A DNA stretch of 64,000 nucleotides from the NCBI GenBank assembly GCA_002492725.1, contig DLAF01000053.1:10345-74344 (forward strand). The letters run 5' to 3'. A model generated the notes under the pieces. The model saw only the letters and a program-made list of their open reading frames with translations. It did not search any database and was not told the DNA's origin. Position numbers and translations under genes: made by a program. Within the stretch, counting starts at the first letter, position 1, and each line of letters begins with the position of its first letter. This DNA comes from Lachnospiraceae bacterium UBA7054 (lineage in GTDB: Bacteria; Bacillota; Clostridia; Lachnospirales; Lachnospiraceae). Below, in pieces: positions 17,993-27,525 of this stretch.

Positions 17993-20552
17993 GGTCCGCC
18001 ACCTCCCTGCTCTCTTCGTTCCCAGGTGCTTCCACAGCATCTTTATCCATCACTTTGACCGGCTGCCTGCTTGCCATCTCCGCCGACACCGTCTCCGTTA
18101 ACTGCCTGTATTCTTCCTCCGTCAGTTCCGTCACATCCCCGGCCTCCACATATGCGCTCACGTTGCCTTTGACAATGGCGCTCATGCTGCCTGTTACCGT
18201 ACCTTCAATCCGGCCGCGCACCAGACCGTCCACTCTCATCAGCCCGGTCACGTTTTTGGTGCGGATCGGCATATTCATCACAAAGGCAGTCTTCTCAATA
18301 ATCTTGTCACCCACCAGCAGAATCTGCGGCAAAACGAACATGGTCACTAAGATGGAAATGGACGTTCCTCTTCCCAGACATTTTCCGATACCAAAGATCG
18401 CCGCATTGGAGGTCAGCTTGCCGATCAAAAATCCCGCCACCACCATCATGGTTCCCGAAGTGATGATTGTCGGAAATGCCTGGTTCATGGAATCTATAAT
18501 GGACTGCCGTCTGCCGTTCGTCTTACGCAGCTCCATATAACGGCCCGCAATGACGATGGCATAGTCAATGTTTGCACCCATCTGAATCGAGCTGACGATC
18601 AGATAGGACATAAAGAATATATTGTCATGCTGCAGCGCCGGCACCGAAAAATTCAGCCAGATACAGCCCTGAATGACCGCGATCAAAAGCACCGGCATAC
18701 CAGCCGACTTGAAGGTAAACAGCAGCACCACCAGCACCGCCAGAATAGACACCACGTTATTGACCAGATTATCACGGCCGAACGTCTTTTGCAGATCATA
18801 TTGGCTTACCGACTCCCCGCATACCAGCACTCTGCCGCCGGGATAATATTTCTCCGCAATTTCATGCATCTTGTCAAGGAAGGCGAAAGTCTCCTCGCTC
18901 TCCTCCGGAAGCGTCAGAAAGACCAGCATACGGCTGTAGTTGTCGCCCTGTAACTGATTCTTCGCAAAGTTCATGGCGTCAAACGCGTCATCCAGCGTAT
19001 TCTGCAGATCATCTTCCAGCGTGACATATCCTTCTTCCACCTCATCGTGAACGAACATGAACATGTCTATCAATGACACCTTATATTCAGGAAGGCCGTT
19101 GACCACCTTCGCGTAATCCTCATCATTAACGGCATAGGCAGCATATACCAGTTCAGCCACCTCATAATCCAGATCAATCAGCTCCGAAAACTGTCTGGGC
19201 GTCAACTTATCTGTCAGACAGTACCCGTCCAGTGCCTCAATATTGGCAAGACCCTGCGTGTAATCCACCTCGGGACAAGCCTCCAACTCCTTCAGCAGTT
19301 CTGCTTCCTTATCATAGTCTCCCGCCGGTACGATCAGCGCAACCATATTGCTGGCGCCGAAATTCTTCGTCTGCAATTCTTCCGTCTTCTGGATACTGTT
19401 CTGGATCGGCGGCGTAATCGTAGAGTCACCGAATACATACGGACACTTGCCGGAAGTCGTATAGGCCCACACGATCACAAGCACAAAAAGCGGCGCTACG
19501 ATATATCTCGTCGCATAGTCGAATTTTCCCACAAAAGGAATGTCAGGGACAAAGTTCTTATGCTTTGTGGTATCCATCAGCTTGGAGAACAGCATGATCA
19601 CACCCGGCATCAACAAAAAAACAGAACCCAGCGCCAGGAAAATAGACTTGATCAGGCACATCGACAGATCCGGTCCCATCTTGTACTGCATAAAGCCCAT
19701 GGCGATCAAACCGCCTATGGTAGTCAGGGAGCTGCCGCAGATCTCCGGGATCGCCTTACTAAGCGCTATGATAATGGCCTCGCGGGATTCCAGATTGGCA
19801 TGCTCTTCTTTATATCTGTTTAAAAGGATAATGGCATAGTCAACCGACAACGCAAGCTGCAATACCACCGTCACGGAATTGGACACAAAGGAGATCGTCC
19901 CAAAAACGAAGTTCGTACCCATCTGCAAAATTGCCGCCGCTACGAAAGTAATCAGCAAAACCGGCACTTCCGCATAGGCCTGCGAGGTAAGCAGCAGCAC
20001 CGTCACCACGACAAGCGCTACCAAAACGACGATGACATTCATCTCCTCCGCAATCAGCTCCGCCTCGATATCTCCCAGCGTTGTGGCAAGATAATAATCA
20101 TACCCGTCAAGCTTTTCTTTCACACGCTCCAGCACTTCCAGGCACCGGTCGTCTTTCTCGTCATAGTCGAACGTGACATTATAATAGGAAGAACCATTGA
20201 AATAATGTTCCTCCGTATCGTCAAAGTCTACCATAAAGACACCCGGCATAAATTCCAGGTCACGCTCAATAGACTCCGCCTGTTCATAGGATACGTTGGC
20301 CACCATCACATCACAGGTACCGTATGTAATAAATTCCTGCTCCATCAAATCCAGACCCTGTTTGGTTTCCGTGGAATCCGGCAGATAGTGAGACATGGAA
20401 TTTTCTACGTTAACCCAGTTCCTCGATATGGCGGAAAAAATGATCAAAATGCCAAACAGCAGGAAAAAGAGATTCCGCTTATCCACAATGAATCCGCAGA
20501 TCTTGATCATTGCCTGATTTCCGCCCTTTTTTTCATTTTGTTCCTGTTCCAT
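17985..20552 (-). CDS. MMPL/RND superfamily exporter
   Basis: An 855-residue protein with two similar halves, each with one helix, a large extracellular loop and a block of about five helices, as in MMPL and hydrophobe exporters. Phrases such as LALSVDYAIILLNRYKEE and SSIQMGANIDYAIVIAGRY are the paired helix-4 regions with the aspartates needed for proton coupling. The start at 20552 follows AGAGGAG by 8 bases. A helical cytosolic tail follows the last helix. The product likely exports a lipid or hydrophobic compound and is translated with the GLUG protein. A TetR-type palindrome lies just upstream. Confidence 0.85.
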   Translation of the reverse strand: MEQEQNEKKGGNQAMIKICGFIVDKRNLFFLLFGILIIFSAISRNWVNVENSMSHYLPDSTETKQGLDLMEQEFITYGTCDVMVANVSYEQAESIERDLEFMPGVFMVDFDDTEEHYFNGSSYYNVTFDYDEKDDRCLEVLERVKEKLDGYDYYLATTLGDIEAELIAEEMNVIVVLVALVVVTVLLLTSQAYAEVPVLLITFVAAAILQMGTNFVFGTISFVSNSVTVVLQLALSVDYAIILLNRYKEEHANLESREAIIIALSKAIPEICGSSLTTIGGLIAMGFMQYKMGPDLSMCLIKSIFLALGSVFLLMPGVIMLFSKLMDTTKHKNFVPDIPFVGKFDYATRYIVAPLFVLVIVWAYTTSGKCPYVFGDSTITPPIQNSIQKTEELQTKNFGASNMVALIVPAGDYDKEAELLKELEACPEVDYTQGLANIEALDGYCLTDKLTPRQFSELIDLDYEVAELVYAAYAVNDEDYAKVVNGLPEYKVSLIDMFMFVHDEVEEGYVTLEDDLQNTLDDAFDAMNFAKNQLQGDNYSRMLVFLTLPEESEETFAFLDKMHEIAEKYYPGGRVLVCGESVSQYDLQKTFGRDNLVNNVVSILAVLVVLLFTFKSAGMPVLLIAVIQGCIWLNFSVPALQHDNIFFMSYLIVSSIQMGANIDYAIVIAGRYMELRKTNGRRQSIIDSMNQAFPTIITSGTMMVVAGFLIGKLTSNAAIFGIGKCLGRGTSISILVTMFVLPQILLVGDKIIEKTAFVMNMPIRTKNVTGLMRVDGLVRGRIEGTVTGSMSAIVKGNVSAYVEAGDVTELTEEEYRQLTETVSAEMASRQPVKVMDKDAVEAPGNEESREVADHA

Positions 20553-20593
20553 ACAAAGACTCCTCTCTTGTTCAATAAGGAAATATAGCATTT

Positions 20594-20606
20594 CGACCGC
20601 TGGTCG
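20594..20606. promoter_or_regulatory. Possible TetR-type operator
   Basis: CGACC-GCT-GGTCG, an inverted repeat of 5-bp arms, lies 42 bases before the MMPL exporter start. It resembles operators bound by TetR-family repressors of efflux genes. No tetR gene is adjacent, so a regulator would have to be encoded elsewhere. Confidence 0.4.
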
Positions 20607-20725
20607 TCAATTCTGTACCTTACCTGATTTATACATTCCCCCACAATTGTATAGTCGCCAATAAAATTACGCTTTGCCTGACAATAGACTTTTGTTTTTC
20701 TTCCGGCTGTGATAAAATTTCTTCT

Positions 20726-22087
20726 ATGAGAAGGCATTTACATCCCCATTTATCCACAACACAAACAATTTTGCTCAGTTTTTTACTGGCAATTCTTCTG
20801 GGAAGCGCACTGCTGGCCCTGCCGGTCAGTTCTGCGGACGGTACAGCCGTGCCTTATATCGATGCGCTCTTTACGGCAACCACCTCCATCTGTGTCACGG
20901 GACTTGTGACCGTTCCCACATACTCTGCCTGGAGCCTTTTCGGACAGATTGTCATTCTCTTTCTGATACAAATCGGTGGACTCGGCGTTGTCACTATCAT
21001 GTCGGGGCTGATGATCAGCCTGCACCGAAGAATCGGTATCCGGGACAGAATGCTGATTCAGGACGCTTTCAACTTAAATACCCTGTCCGGCATGGTCAAG
21101 TTTATCCGCAAGGTGATTACAGGCACCTTTCTGATTGAAGGAATCGGCGCCCTTTTGTATATGACTGTATTTGTGCCGGAATTTGGCCTAAGAGGTATCT
21201 GGATCTCCTTATTTAACGCAGTGTCCGCATTCTGCAACGCGGGCATGGATATCCTGTCGGACAACAGCCTGTGCGATTATGTTCATAATCCCGTTATTAA
21301 TCTTGTCACGATCCTGCTGATCGTTTTTGGCGGCATCGGTTACATTGTCTGGTGGGACTTCATAGGCGCTTTCAAGAATATACGACGGCAGAAACTGAAA
21401 TGTTTCGCGAATCTGACCCTTCACAGCAAAATTGCCCTCTCCGTTACGGGGATTTTAATCCTTGTCGGAACGGCTGCCATTTTTGCCTTTGAATACAATA
21501 ACCCCTTAACAATAGGGAATTTTTCACTTTTAGACAAGCTGCAAGCCGCACTGTTTCAGTCCGTGACCACAAGAACGGCGGGCTTTGCAACCGTTCCGCA
21601 GGAAGATCTGACAAATGCCTCCGCTATCGTTTCGCTGCTTTTGATGTTTATCGGCGGATCACCGGTAGGTACGGCAGGCGGTATCAAAACGGTAACTTTT
21701 GCCGTACTGATTACCTCCGCTTTTGCCACAATGAAAACCAGGTCTGAAGCAGAGCTTTTTCACCGAACCATCCCCAAGCACGCTGTCAGCAAGGCCGTCG
21801 CGGTGGTGAGTATGGCGTTTATCATCCTGTTTACGGCGACCCTCCTTCTGTCGGCCGTCATCGACGCAGACGCTCTCGATGTTGCCTACGAAACCGTCAG
21901 CGCCGCCGCAACGGTGGGTCTGACAAGAAACCTTACCTCCGAATTAAATATCTGGGGCAAGATCATTATCATCATAACCATGTATCTGGGAAGAGTCGGA
22001 CCGATTTCACTTATGGTCGCATTGAATACAAAAAAGGAAACAAATAATATCATCAAGAATCCCACGGAAGATATCAGTGTGGGATGA
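20726..22087 (+). CDS. ktrB: Potassium uptake protein KtrB (TrkH family)
   Basis: A 453-residue membrane protein with the four P-loop-like filter segments of Trk/Ktr channels; glycine-bearing stretches include TTSICVTGL, SAFCNAGMD, TRTAGFAT and AATVGLT. The family forms a dimeric channel gated by a KtrA ring. The only ATG, at 20726, lacks a clear ribosome-binding site and may be close to the transcript's 5' end, given a GATAAAAT-like element about 15 bases upstream. The ktrA gene follows 22 bases later. Confidence 0.9.
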   Translation: MRRHLHPHLSTTQTILLSFLLAILLGSALLALPVSSADGTAVPYIDALFTATTSICVTGLVTVPTYSAWSLFGQIVILFLIQIGGLGVVTIMSGLMISLHRRIGIRDRMLIQDAFNLNTLSGMVKFIRKVITGTFLIEGIGALLYMTVFVPEFGLRGIWISLFNAVSAFCNAGMDILSDNSLCDYVHNPVINLVTILLIVFGGIGYIVWWDFIGAFKNIRRQKLKCFANLTLHSKIALSVTGILILVGTAAIFAFEYNNPLTIGNFSLLDKLQAALFQSVTTRTAGFATVPQEDLTNASAIVSLLLMFIGGSPVGTAGGIKTVTFAVLITSAFATMKTRSEAELFHRTIPKHAVSKAVAVVSMAFIILFTATLLLSAVIDADALDVAYETVSAAATVGLTRNLTSELNIWGKIIIIITMYLGRVGPISLMVALNTKKETNNIIKNPTEDISVG

Positions 22088-22109
22088 GAAGCGAAGAGAG
22101 GAAGGAAAA

Positions 22110-22760
22110 ATGGGCATTCATAAATCTTATGCAGTATTCGGACTCGGCAGATACGGGCTTGCCGTGGCAAAAGAACTGGTAGAAAACGGAGCGGAAGTGC
22201 TCGCCGTGGATCTGGACGAGGAGCTTGTCAATGCTGCCATCGCTGAAATTCCTTACTGTAAATGCGCGGACATCACAGAGGCGGAAGTCATTAAGCAGCT
22301 TGGCATCGCTAACATCGACGTGGTCATCATTGCCATGGCAAGCAACCTGAAGGCCAGCGTAATGGCAACCATGCTCTGCAAAGAAATTGGCGTGGGCACC
22401 GTGATCGCCAAATGCGCCACCGATTTAGACCGCAAAATTTTAAGCAAGGTAGGAGCTGACCGCGTTGTATTTCCGGAGAGCGAATCCGGTATCCGCCTTG
22501 CCAAAAACCTCTTAAGTTCCGGATTTATAGATATTATGGAGCTCTCCAAAGATGTCTCCATGGTAGAGCTGCCCGTCAAAACAGAGTGGGTGGGAAAGTC
22601 TCTCATGGAATTGAATCTTAGGAAAAAATACTCTATCAACGTGGTGGCCATCATTGAGGACAAGAATGTACGCATTGATATTGACCCTGAAATGCCCTTG
22701 CAGCCTTCTATGAAAATGATCGTAATCGCCGATACGGCAAAACTGAAAAAGCTTGCGTAG
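22110..22760 (+). CDS. ktrA: Potassium uptake regulatory subunit KtrA
   Basis: A 216-residue cytosolic protein with a Rossmann RCK-N domain (GLGRYGLAVAKELVENGAEV near the N-terminus, residues about 10-29) and an RCK-C domain after about residue 140. It binds ATP/ADP to gate KtrB; in many Firmicutes the RCK-C domain also binds c-di-AMP. The start at 22110 follows GAGGAAGGA; an in-frame ATG at 22077 overlaps ktrB. It forms an operon with ktrB. Confidence 0.9.
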   Translation: MGIHKSYAVFGLGRYGLAVAKELVENGAEVLAVDLDEELVNAAIAEIPYCKCADITEAEVIKQLGIANIDVVIIAMASNLKASVMATMLCKEIGVGTVIAKCATDLDRKILSKVGADRVVFPESESGIRLAKNLLSSGFIDIMELSKDVSMVELPVKTEWVGKSLMELNLRKKYSINVVAIIEDKNVRIDIDPEMPLQPSMKMIVIADTAKLKKLA

Positions 22761-22894
22761 TCTTTATACGATTTATCGAAGACAAAAGGACTTTTTACCT
22801 TATAGCAGGTATACATTTTCTTTGTATTACTGTATAATAAATATATCGATCCATAATTCCATGGCGATTTAGTTTATTGGAAAGGTAGTGCGCA

Positions 22895-24121
22895 ATGGAT
22901 TCTACAAAAATGACAAAGAATCTGCTTTTTATTGATAACGGGCAGTGTTGTGAAGAATTGAAGCAAATACTGGATGACGATTACCGTATAACGGTCGTAA
23001 AAAACATGCCAGCGGCCGCAGATATCCTAAAGCAGGACAAGATTGACATCAGTGCCTTTTTGATTCATGCAGATTTGCAGGAAGATATTCGTCAGGCTGT
23101 AGAATATGTGAAGGACAGCAACCGCCTTATCGCCATACCGATTCTAATCTATACGGATGAAGAAACTACGAAAGACAGGTTTGCCTGCCTCGGATCCGGT
23201 GTTTTTGACTGCATTACCAAGCCGTATATCAGTCCAATCATCAAAAATCGGATTGCGAATGCCATTGCATTTACGGATTCTATGAGCTTTTACGGCATTG
23301 AGAAGATACTCAAGGAGCTTCCCTCCAACATATTCCTCAAAGATAACGAGTGCCGCTATGTCTTTGCAACAAAATACTGGCATCATTTGAAAAAGTCGGA
23401 TGATCCCAGTTGGACAATACGGGGAAAAATTGATCCTGAGATCCGCAAAGATATACAAAATGCTCTTGAAGCCCATAAAAAGGATATGGAGATCATCAAA
23501 ACCGGCAAAGGTGCAACTTACACGATTGAAATCAACGAGGATGGGATGCAGGAATTTTTCCAGATAATTAAACAGCCGCTTTTTAATGAAGCGGGATTTG
23601 TTACCGGCATCATTGGACTGATCAACAATGTAACGGAATACGAATTGCTGAAAAAAAGACTCCGGGAACAGGCAATCACCGATGAGCTAACCGGTCTGTA
23701 TAATAGGGCATTTCTCGATGAATTTGTTAAAACGCACGACGATGACTGCTATCCGCTGGCCATCATCTCTGCTGACTGTGACGGGTTAAAAGCAATAAAC
23801 GATACATACGGGCATGTTGCAGGCGACGAATATATCAAAGCCGCCGTAGAACTTTTCAGAATGGTTCTGCCCCCGAAGTGTATCCTATTCCGCATGGGCG
23901 GTGATGAATTCCTCGTTTTATTGCCCGGTACATCGGAAGAGACAGCCCTGCATCTTGTAGAACAACTGAAAGAGAAACAAAAACTGTTCCAGGTAAGAAA
24001 TAAGCAGTTAAGCGTCTCCTTTGGCGTATCTGTCATGGGCAGCAGGGCGGATAATTTCCACACGCGCTTCACCGAATCCGACAGAAATATGTATCTTGAA
24101 AAAAGGGCGAAGCAGAGATAA
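22895..24121 (+). CDS. Diguanylate cyclase with degenerate receiver and PAS-like domains
   Basis: A 408-residue protein. Residues about 8-125 look like a response-regulator receiver, but the phospho-acceptor aspartate is replaced (AFLIHADL) while the lysine of ITKPY is kept. About 140-250 form a PAS-like domain, and 260-408 a GGDEF domain with intact GGDEF near residue 335 and DELTGLYNR at its start. It should make cyclic di-GMP. The altered receiver implies control by something other than phosphorylation. It is monocistronic, with a TATAAT at 22833-22838 upstream. Confidence 0.85.
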   Translation: MDSTKMTKNLLFIDNGQCCEELKQILDDDYRITVVKNMPAAADILKQDKIDISAFLIHADLQEDIRQAVEYVKDSNRLIAIPILIYTDEETTKDRFACLGSGVFDCITKPYISPIIKNRIANAIAFTDSMSFYGIEKILKELPSNIFLKDNECRYVFATKYWHHLKKSDDPSWTIRGKIDPEIRKDIQNALEAHKKDMEIIKTGKGATYTIEINEDGMQEFFQIIKQPLFNEAGFVTGIIGLINNVTEYELLKKRLREQAITDELTGLYNRAFLDEFVKTHDDDCYPLAIISADCDGLKAINDTYGHVAGDEYIKAAVELFRMVLPPKCILFRMGGDEFLVLLPGTSEETALHLVEQLKEKQKLFQVRNKQLSVSFGVSVMGSRADNFHTRFTESDRNMYLEKRAKQR

Positions 24122-24173
24122 TCTCTGTTTTCAACATCTGCTGTCAAATACAGCCGCTCTGATTCCATGCATC

Positions 24174-24824
24174 CTATAGTACCAACTTTAACTCCACCTG
24201 AATGCTGCTGTCCAAACCTTCCAACATCCTTTGGAATTCCTGACCGTCTGCCTTATTCCCCACAATGCTGCCATAGTGCGTAGGGATAACCGCCTTCGGC
24301 CTGATTTGCGCGATATACTCCGCTGCCTGCTTTCCGTCCATCGTATAGAATCCTCCAATGGGAATCAGTGCAACATCGCAGCGCACCTTTTTGATATCCT
24401 CATTCACATCCGTATCGCCGGACACATAATAGCGGACGCCGTCCATTTCCACCACATATCCCTGCCATCTCTTTCCCTTTGTATGAAAAGGTTTCAGCTT
24501 ATTGTAAGCAGGAATCGTTTCGATCATGATGCCGCCCGCCTCATGGATCTCCCCCGGCTGATAAAACTGACAATTCTCCGATGCGATACCAGACTCAGAC
24601 AGCGTCTTCTTTTGCATGGACTCCGGCACAATAAGAAGCGTGTCGTCCTTCTTTATCTTTGCAATAGAATCCGGCTCAAAATGATCGTAGTGTTCGTGTG
24701 TAATGAAAATAATGTCCGCATCATAAACGGCGGTCTGAATCTGATAAGGGTCGAAATATAAAACTTTGGAACCTTCGATACGAATGCTGCTTTGTGTGTT
24801 AACGTTAATGTTTGTCAGAATCAT
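24174..24824 (-). CDS. Metallo-beta-lactamase-fold hydrolase (UlaG/UPF0173-like)
   Basis: A 216-residue protein with the metal motif HEHYDH near residues 42-47, a second-site aspartate in YVSGDTDVNED, and a C-terminal histidine in PTHYGS. The family is related to UlaG and other small-molecule hydrolases. The start at 24824 has AGGAGG 7 bases upstream; the in-frame ATG at 24842 does not. It converges on the diguanylate cyclase gene and is divergent from the response regulator. Substrate is unknown. Confidence 0.85.
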   Translation of the reverse strand: MILTNINVNTQSSIRIEGSKVLYFDPYQIQTAVYDADIIFITHEHYDHFEPDSIAKIKKDDTLLIVPESMQKKTLSESGIASENCQFYQPGEIHEAGGIMIETIPAYNKLKPFHTKGKRWQGYVVEMDGVRYYVSGDTDVNEDIKKVRCDVALIPIGGFYTMDGKQAAEYIAQIRPKAVIPTHYGSIVGNKADGQEFQRMLEGLDSSIQVELKLVL

Positions 24825-24899
24825 GTTGGCGTCCTCCTTCATAAATCTACCATACCAACTTCACCCGGGTTTGTCAAAAGTTCATCGCCTTTTCTGTTC

Positions 24900-24928
24900 T
24901 TGCAACAAACAAGTGATTATTATATGAT
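24900..24928 (+). promoter_or_regulatory. Promoter of two-component/exporter operon
   Basis: TTGCAA at 24900-24905 and TATGAT at 24923-24928 with a 17-base spacer, about 70 bases before the response regulator start. Confidence 0.6.
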
Positions 24929-24998
24929 ACTCTTTGATGATTTACTGAAAATGCAGTTACTATCCTCAAAAGACAGATTATACAGGGAGCAATCTAAA

Positions 24999-25670
24999 AT
25001 GGAACGTATTTTAATTATCGAAGACGAAAGAGATGTCAATCAACTGCTGGCGCAAACTCTGCAAAATAGCGGATACGAAACCGTATCCGTCTGGAATGGA
25101 CTTGAGGGAATCCAACAGTTACAGAAACAGCATTTTGACATGGTTTTGCTGGATCTGATGCTTCCCTACAAAAGCGGGGACGAGGTATTAAAAGAAATCA
25201 GAAAGGACTGTGACATTCCGGTGATTGTGATTTCAGCCAAGGATTTAGTCGGTACAAAAATCGATCTGCTGACATTGGGAGCAGATGATTATATCACAAA
25301 GCCATTTGATTTAGGAGAAGTAACCGCGAGAGTCGTTTCAAACCTGCGGCGATGTCACATAAAAAATCAAACAAAGCAGCTCACATACAAGGAATTGACG
25401 CTTGATACCGAGAGCAAAACGCTTACAGTAAGCGGCAGCGAGCTGGAACTGACGGCAAAAGAGTACGGTATCATGGAATTGTTGCTGCAATCCCCCAATA
25501 AAGTTTTTTCAAAGGCATATCTCTATGAAACAATCTGGGGATACGAATATCTGGGCGATGAAAATGTCATCAAGACACACATCAGCAACCTTAGAACCAA
25601 AATGAAAAATTACAGTGAAACCGAGTATATTGAAACAGTATGGGGTCTGGGATACCGGCTTGCCAGGTAA
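24999..25670 (+). CDS. OmpR-family response regulator
   Basis: A 223-residue protein with a receiver domain (ILIIEDERD acidic pocket; phospho-acceptor in VLLDLMLPYKSG) and a winged-helix domain from about residue 125 with YLYETIWGYEYLGDENVIKTHI. The start at 24999 is set by AGGGAG 8 bases upstream and by the receiver fold. It is followed by an ATPase, a permease and a histidine kinase, the usual arrangement of peptide-antibiotic sensing and detoxification systems. It likely controls the exporter genes through repeats upstream of them. Confidence 0.9.
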   Translation: MERILIIEDERDVNQLLAQTLQNSGYETVSVWNGLEGIQQLQKQHFDMVLLDLMLPYKSGDEVLKEIRKDCDIPVIVISAKDLVGTKIDLLTLGADDYITKPFDLGEVTARVVSNLRRCHIKNQTKQLTYKELTLDTESKTLTVSGSELELTAKEYGIMELLLQSPNKVFSKAYLYETIWGYEYLGDENVIKTHISNLRTKMKNYSETEYIETVWGLGYRLAR

Positions 25671-25671
25671 A

Positions 25672-25726
25672 CTTTACCTTTTCTTTACAACTTTTTGCAT
25701 TTAATAGGATTTTCTTAACGTTTACC
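25672..25726 (+). promoter_or_regulatory. Candidate response-regulator binding repeats before exporter genes
   Basis: CTTTAC occurs at 25672-25677 and again 11 bases later at 25683-25688; CTTAAC (25714-25719) and TTTACC (25721-25726) follow. Direct repeats spaced by one helical turn are typical OmpR-family sites. They lie in the 139-base gap before the exporter ATPase gene. Confidence 0.4.
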
Positions 25727-25809
25727 AAACCATTATGCGCTATATTTTCTATAAAGAATTGAACATGATTCTTAGAAAATCTACATAACAGAAAGGAAGG
25801 ACACAAAAC

Positions 25810-26733
25810 ATGGGCAAGGTGGTTTTGGAAACGAGAGATTTATCAAAACAGTATAAATCACAGCTTGCATTAAGTCATGTAAATCTGAGCCTGCAACAGG
25901 GAAAGATTTATGGCTTGATCGGAAAAAACGGCGCCGGAAAGACGACTCTGATGCGAATGATTGCAGGACTGGGATACCCGACACAGGGCAGCATTCTGCT
26001 ATTCGGCACAGAAAACCGCAGAGGATTGGAGGCAGCCGGTAAACGCATCGGTTCCCTGATCGAAGCTCCGGGCGTGGTAGCAGGTATGTCTGCAAAAGAA
26101 AACATGCATCTGCAATGTCTGATGAAAGGCATGCCAAATTATGAAATTGAGGATGAGCTGCTTAAACTCGTCGGTCTAAAGGACACCGGGAAGAAGAAAG
26201 TAAAGAATTTTTCCCTTGGAATGAAACAGCGGCTTGGAATTGCAACAACACTGATTGGAAATCCCGATCTGCTCATGCTGGATGAGCCTATTAACGGTTT
26301 AGACCCCGCAGGCGTGATCGAAATTCGGAACCTGATTAAAAAACTGAGCACCTGTGAAAACAAGACGATTCTGATTTCCAGTCATAATCTGCCGGAATTA
26401 TACCAGGTTGCCACAGATTTCATCATTATCCACAAAGGCGAAATCCGTGAAGTTCTTTCTCATGAAGAACTGGACGAGCGGTGCAAATGTTATATCTCCT
26501 TAGCAGCCGCTAATGTAAATCAGCTGACAGCGGTATTGGAAGAAAAACTGCACACCCAAAATTTTCAGGTAATGCCGGACAACAGTGTCAAGCTGTTTGA
26601 TTTCCTGGACGAAAGGGAACGGGTAGGACGGGTACTGCATGAAAATGACGTGATCATCACAAATATTTCGGTATGCGAGACCAGTTTGGAAGATTATTTT
26701 ATGCGTGTGATCGGAGGGAACGAAAATGCTTAG
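25810..26733 (+). CDS. ABC transporter ATP-binding protein (BcrA-like)
   Basis: A 307-residue ATPase with Walker A GKNGAGKTT (residues about 38-46), signature FSLGMKQRLG, Walker B LLMLDEP and a switch histidine in ISSHNL. The C-terminal 80 residues are the extension common to BcrA/LanF-type exporters. AAGGAAGG lies upstream. It overlaps the permease gene by 8 bases. Its role is energising export of a peptide antibiotic or similar compound. Confidence 0.9.
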   Translation: MGKVVLETRDLSKQYKSQLALSHVNLSLQQGKIYGLIGKNGAGKTTLMRMIAGLGYPTQGSILLFGTENRRGLEAAGKRIGSLIEAPGVVAGMSAKENMHLQCLMKGMPNYEIEDELLKLVGLKDTGKKKVKNFSLGMKQRLGIATTLIGNPDLLMLDEPINGLDPAGVIEIRNLIKKLSTCENKTILISSHNLPELYQVATDFIIIHKGEIREVLSHEELDERCKCYISLAAANVNQLTAVLEEKLHTQNFQVMPDNSVKLFDFLDERERVGRVLHENDVIITNISVCETSLEDYFMRVIGGNENA

Positions 26734-27505
26734 TTTATTACGAAGTGAATGGTATCAGGTGAGAAAATCCTTGTCGTTAAAAATTACTTTTGGAATCGTC
26801 CTGGCAGCATCTGTCATGTTTGGCATCAAACTTACCGACACGGCTAATTTGTCAGAATATAGAAAGATGAATCTGGTTTATACCCTGTATGGCGGAGGAG
26901 CTATATGCAACCATATGAGTGACGGCGCAATGGCGCTGCTGCTTGCCAGCTTATTTGCAGGCTGGATGATCGGCGGAAGCTTTGAAAACCGAGTCATTCA
27001 GGAATCCATCTCCTACGGGAAAAAAAGAAGCACCGTTTATCTGGCTAAAATGTTCATGTATTCCCTCGTGGTGACAGCGCTGTGCCTGGTCTACTGGTGT
27101 GTGACAACGCTCCCGACAGGAATCAAATATGGTCTGGGCACCGAGGACATTTGTGGAAATCTGTGCCACCTTCCTTATATTATCGGAATGGTCGCCGCCG
27201 GCAGCATAGCATATATCAGCATATTTATGGTCTGCGGCGTGATCGCATTCTGCGCGCGAAAAACCGGAACCACGATGGGTATCTGTTTTGTCGGCATCTT
27301 AGTCGGCGGAAATCTTCTGGCATCGTTCGTTTCTGAGAAGATCGCAGCAATCATCCATTACACACCACTCGGGCTGTATTATCGCGTTCTGAAAACGGAT
27401 GTGACATGGTATGACATCGGACAAACCGCAGGGATCAGCCTGCTTTGGATCATCGGTTTGGGTGCTGTCGGATATTATATCTTTCAGAAAGCAGAATTGA
27501 AATAA
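26726..27505 (+). CDS. ABC-2 type permease
   Basis: A 259-residue membrane protein with six predicted helices and the typical short lead MLSLLRSEWYQVRKSLSLK. It is the only permease in this operon, so the transporter is probably a homodimer of permeases with two ATPases, as in BcrAB-like systems. GGAGGG precedes the start inside the ATPase gene. The sensor kinase starts 20 bases after it. Confidence 0.85.
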   Translation: MLSLLRSEWYQVRKSLSLKITFGIVLAASVMFGIKLTDTANLSEYRKMNLVYTLYGGGAICNHMSDGAMALLLASLFAGWMIGGSFENRVIQESISYGKKRSTVYLAKMFMYSLVVTALCLVYWCVTTLPTGIKYGLGTEDICGNLCHLPYIIGMVAAGSIAYISIFMVCGVIAFCARKTGTTMGICFVGILVGGNLLASFVSEKIAAIIHYTPLGLYYRVLKTDVTWYDIGQTAGISLLWIIGLGAVGYYIFQKAELK

Positions 27506-27525
27506 TTGGTATCGTGGAGGGAAAG

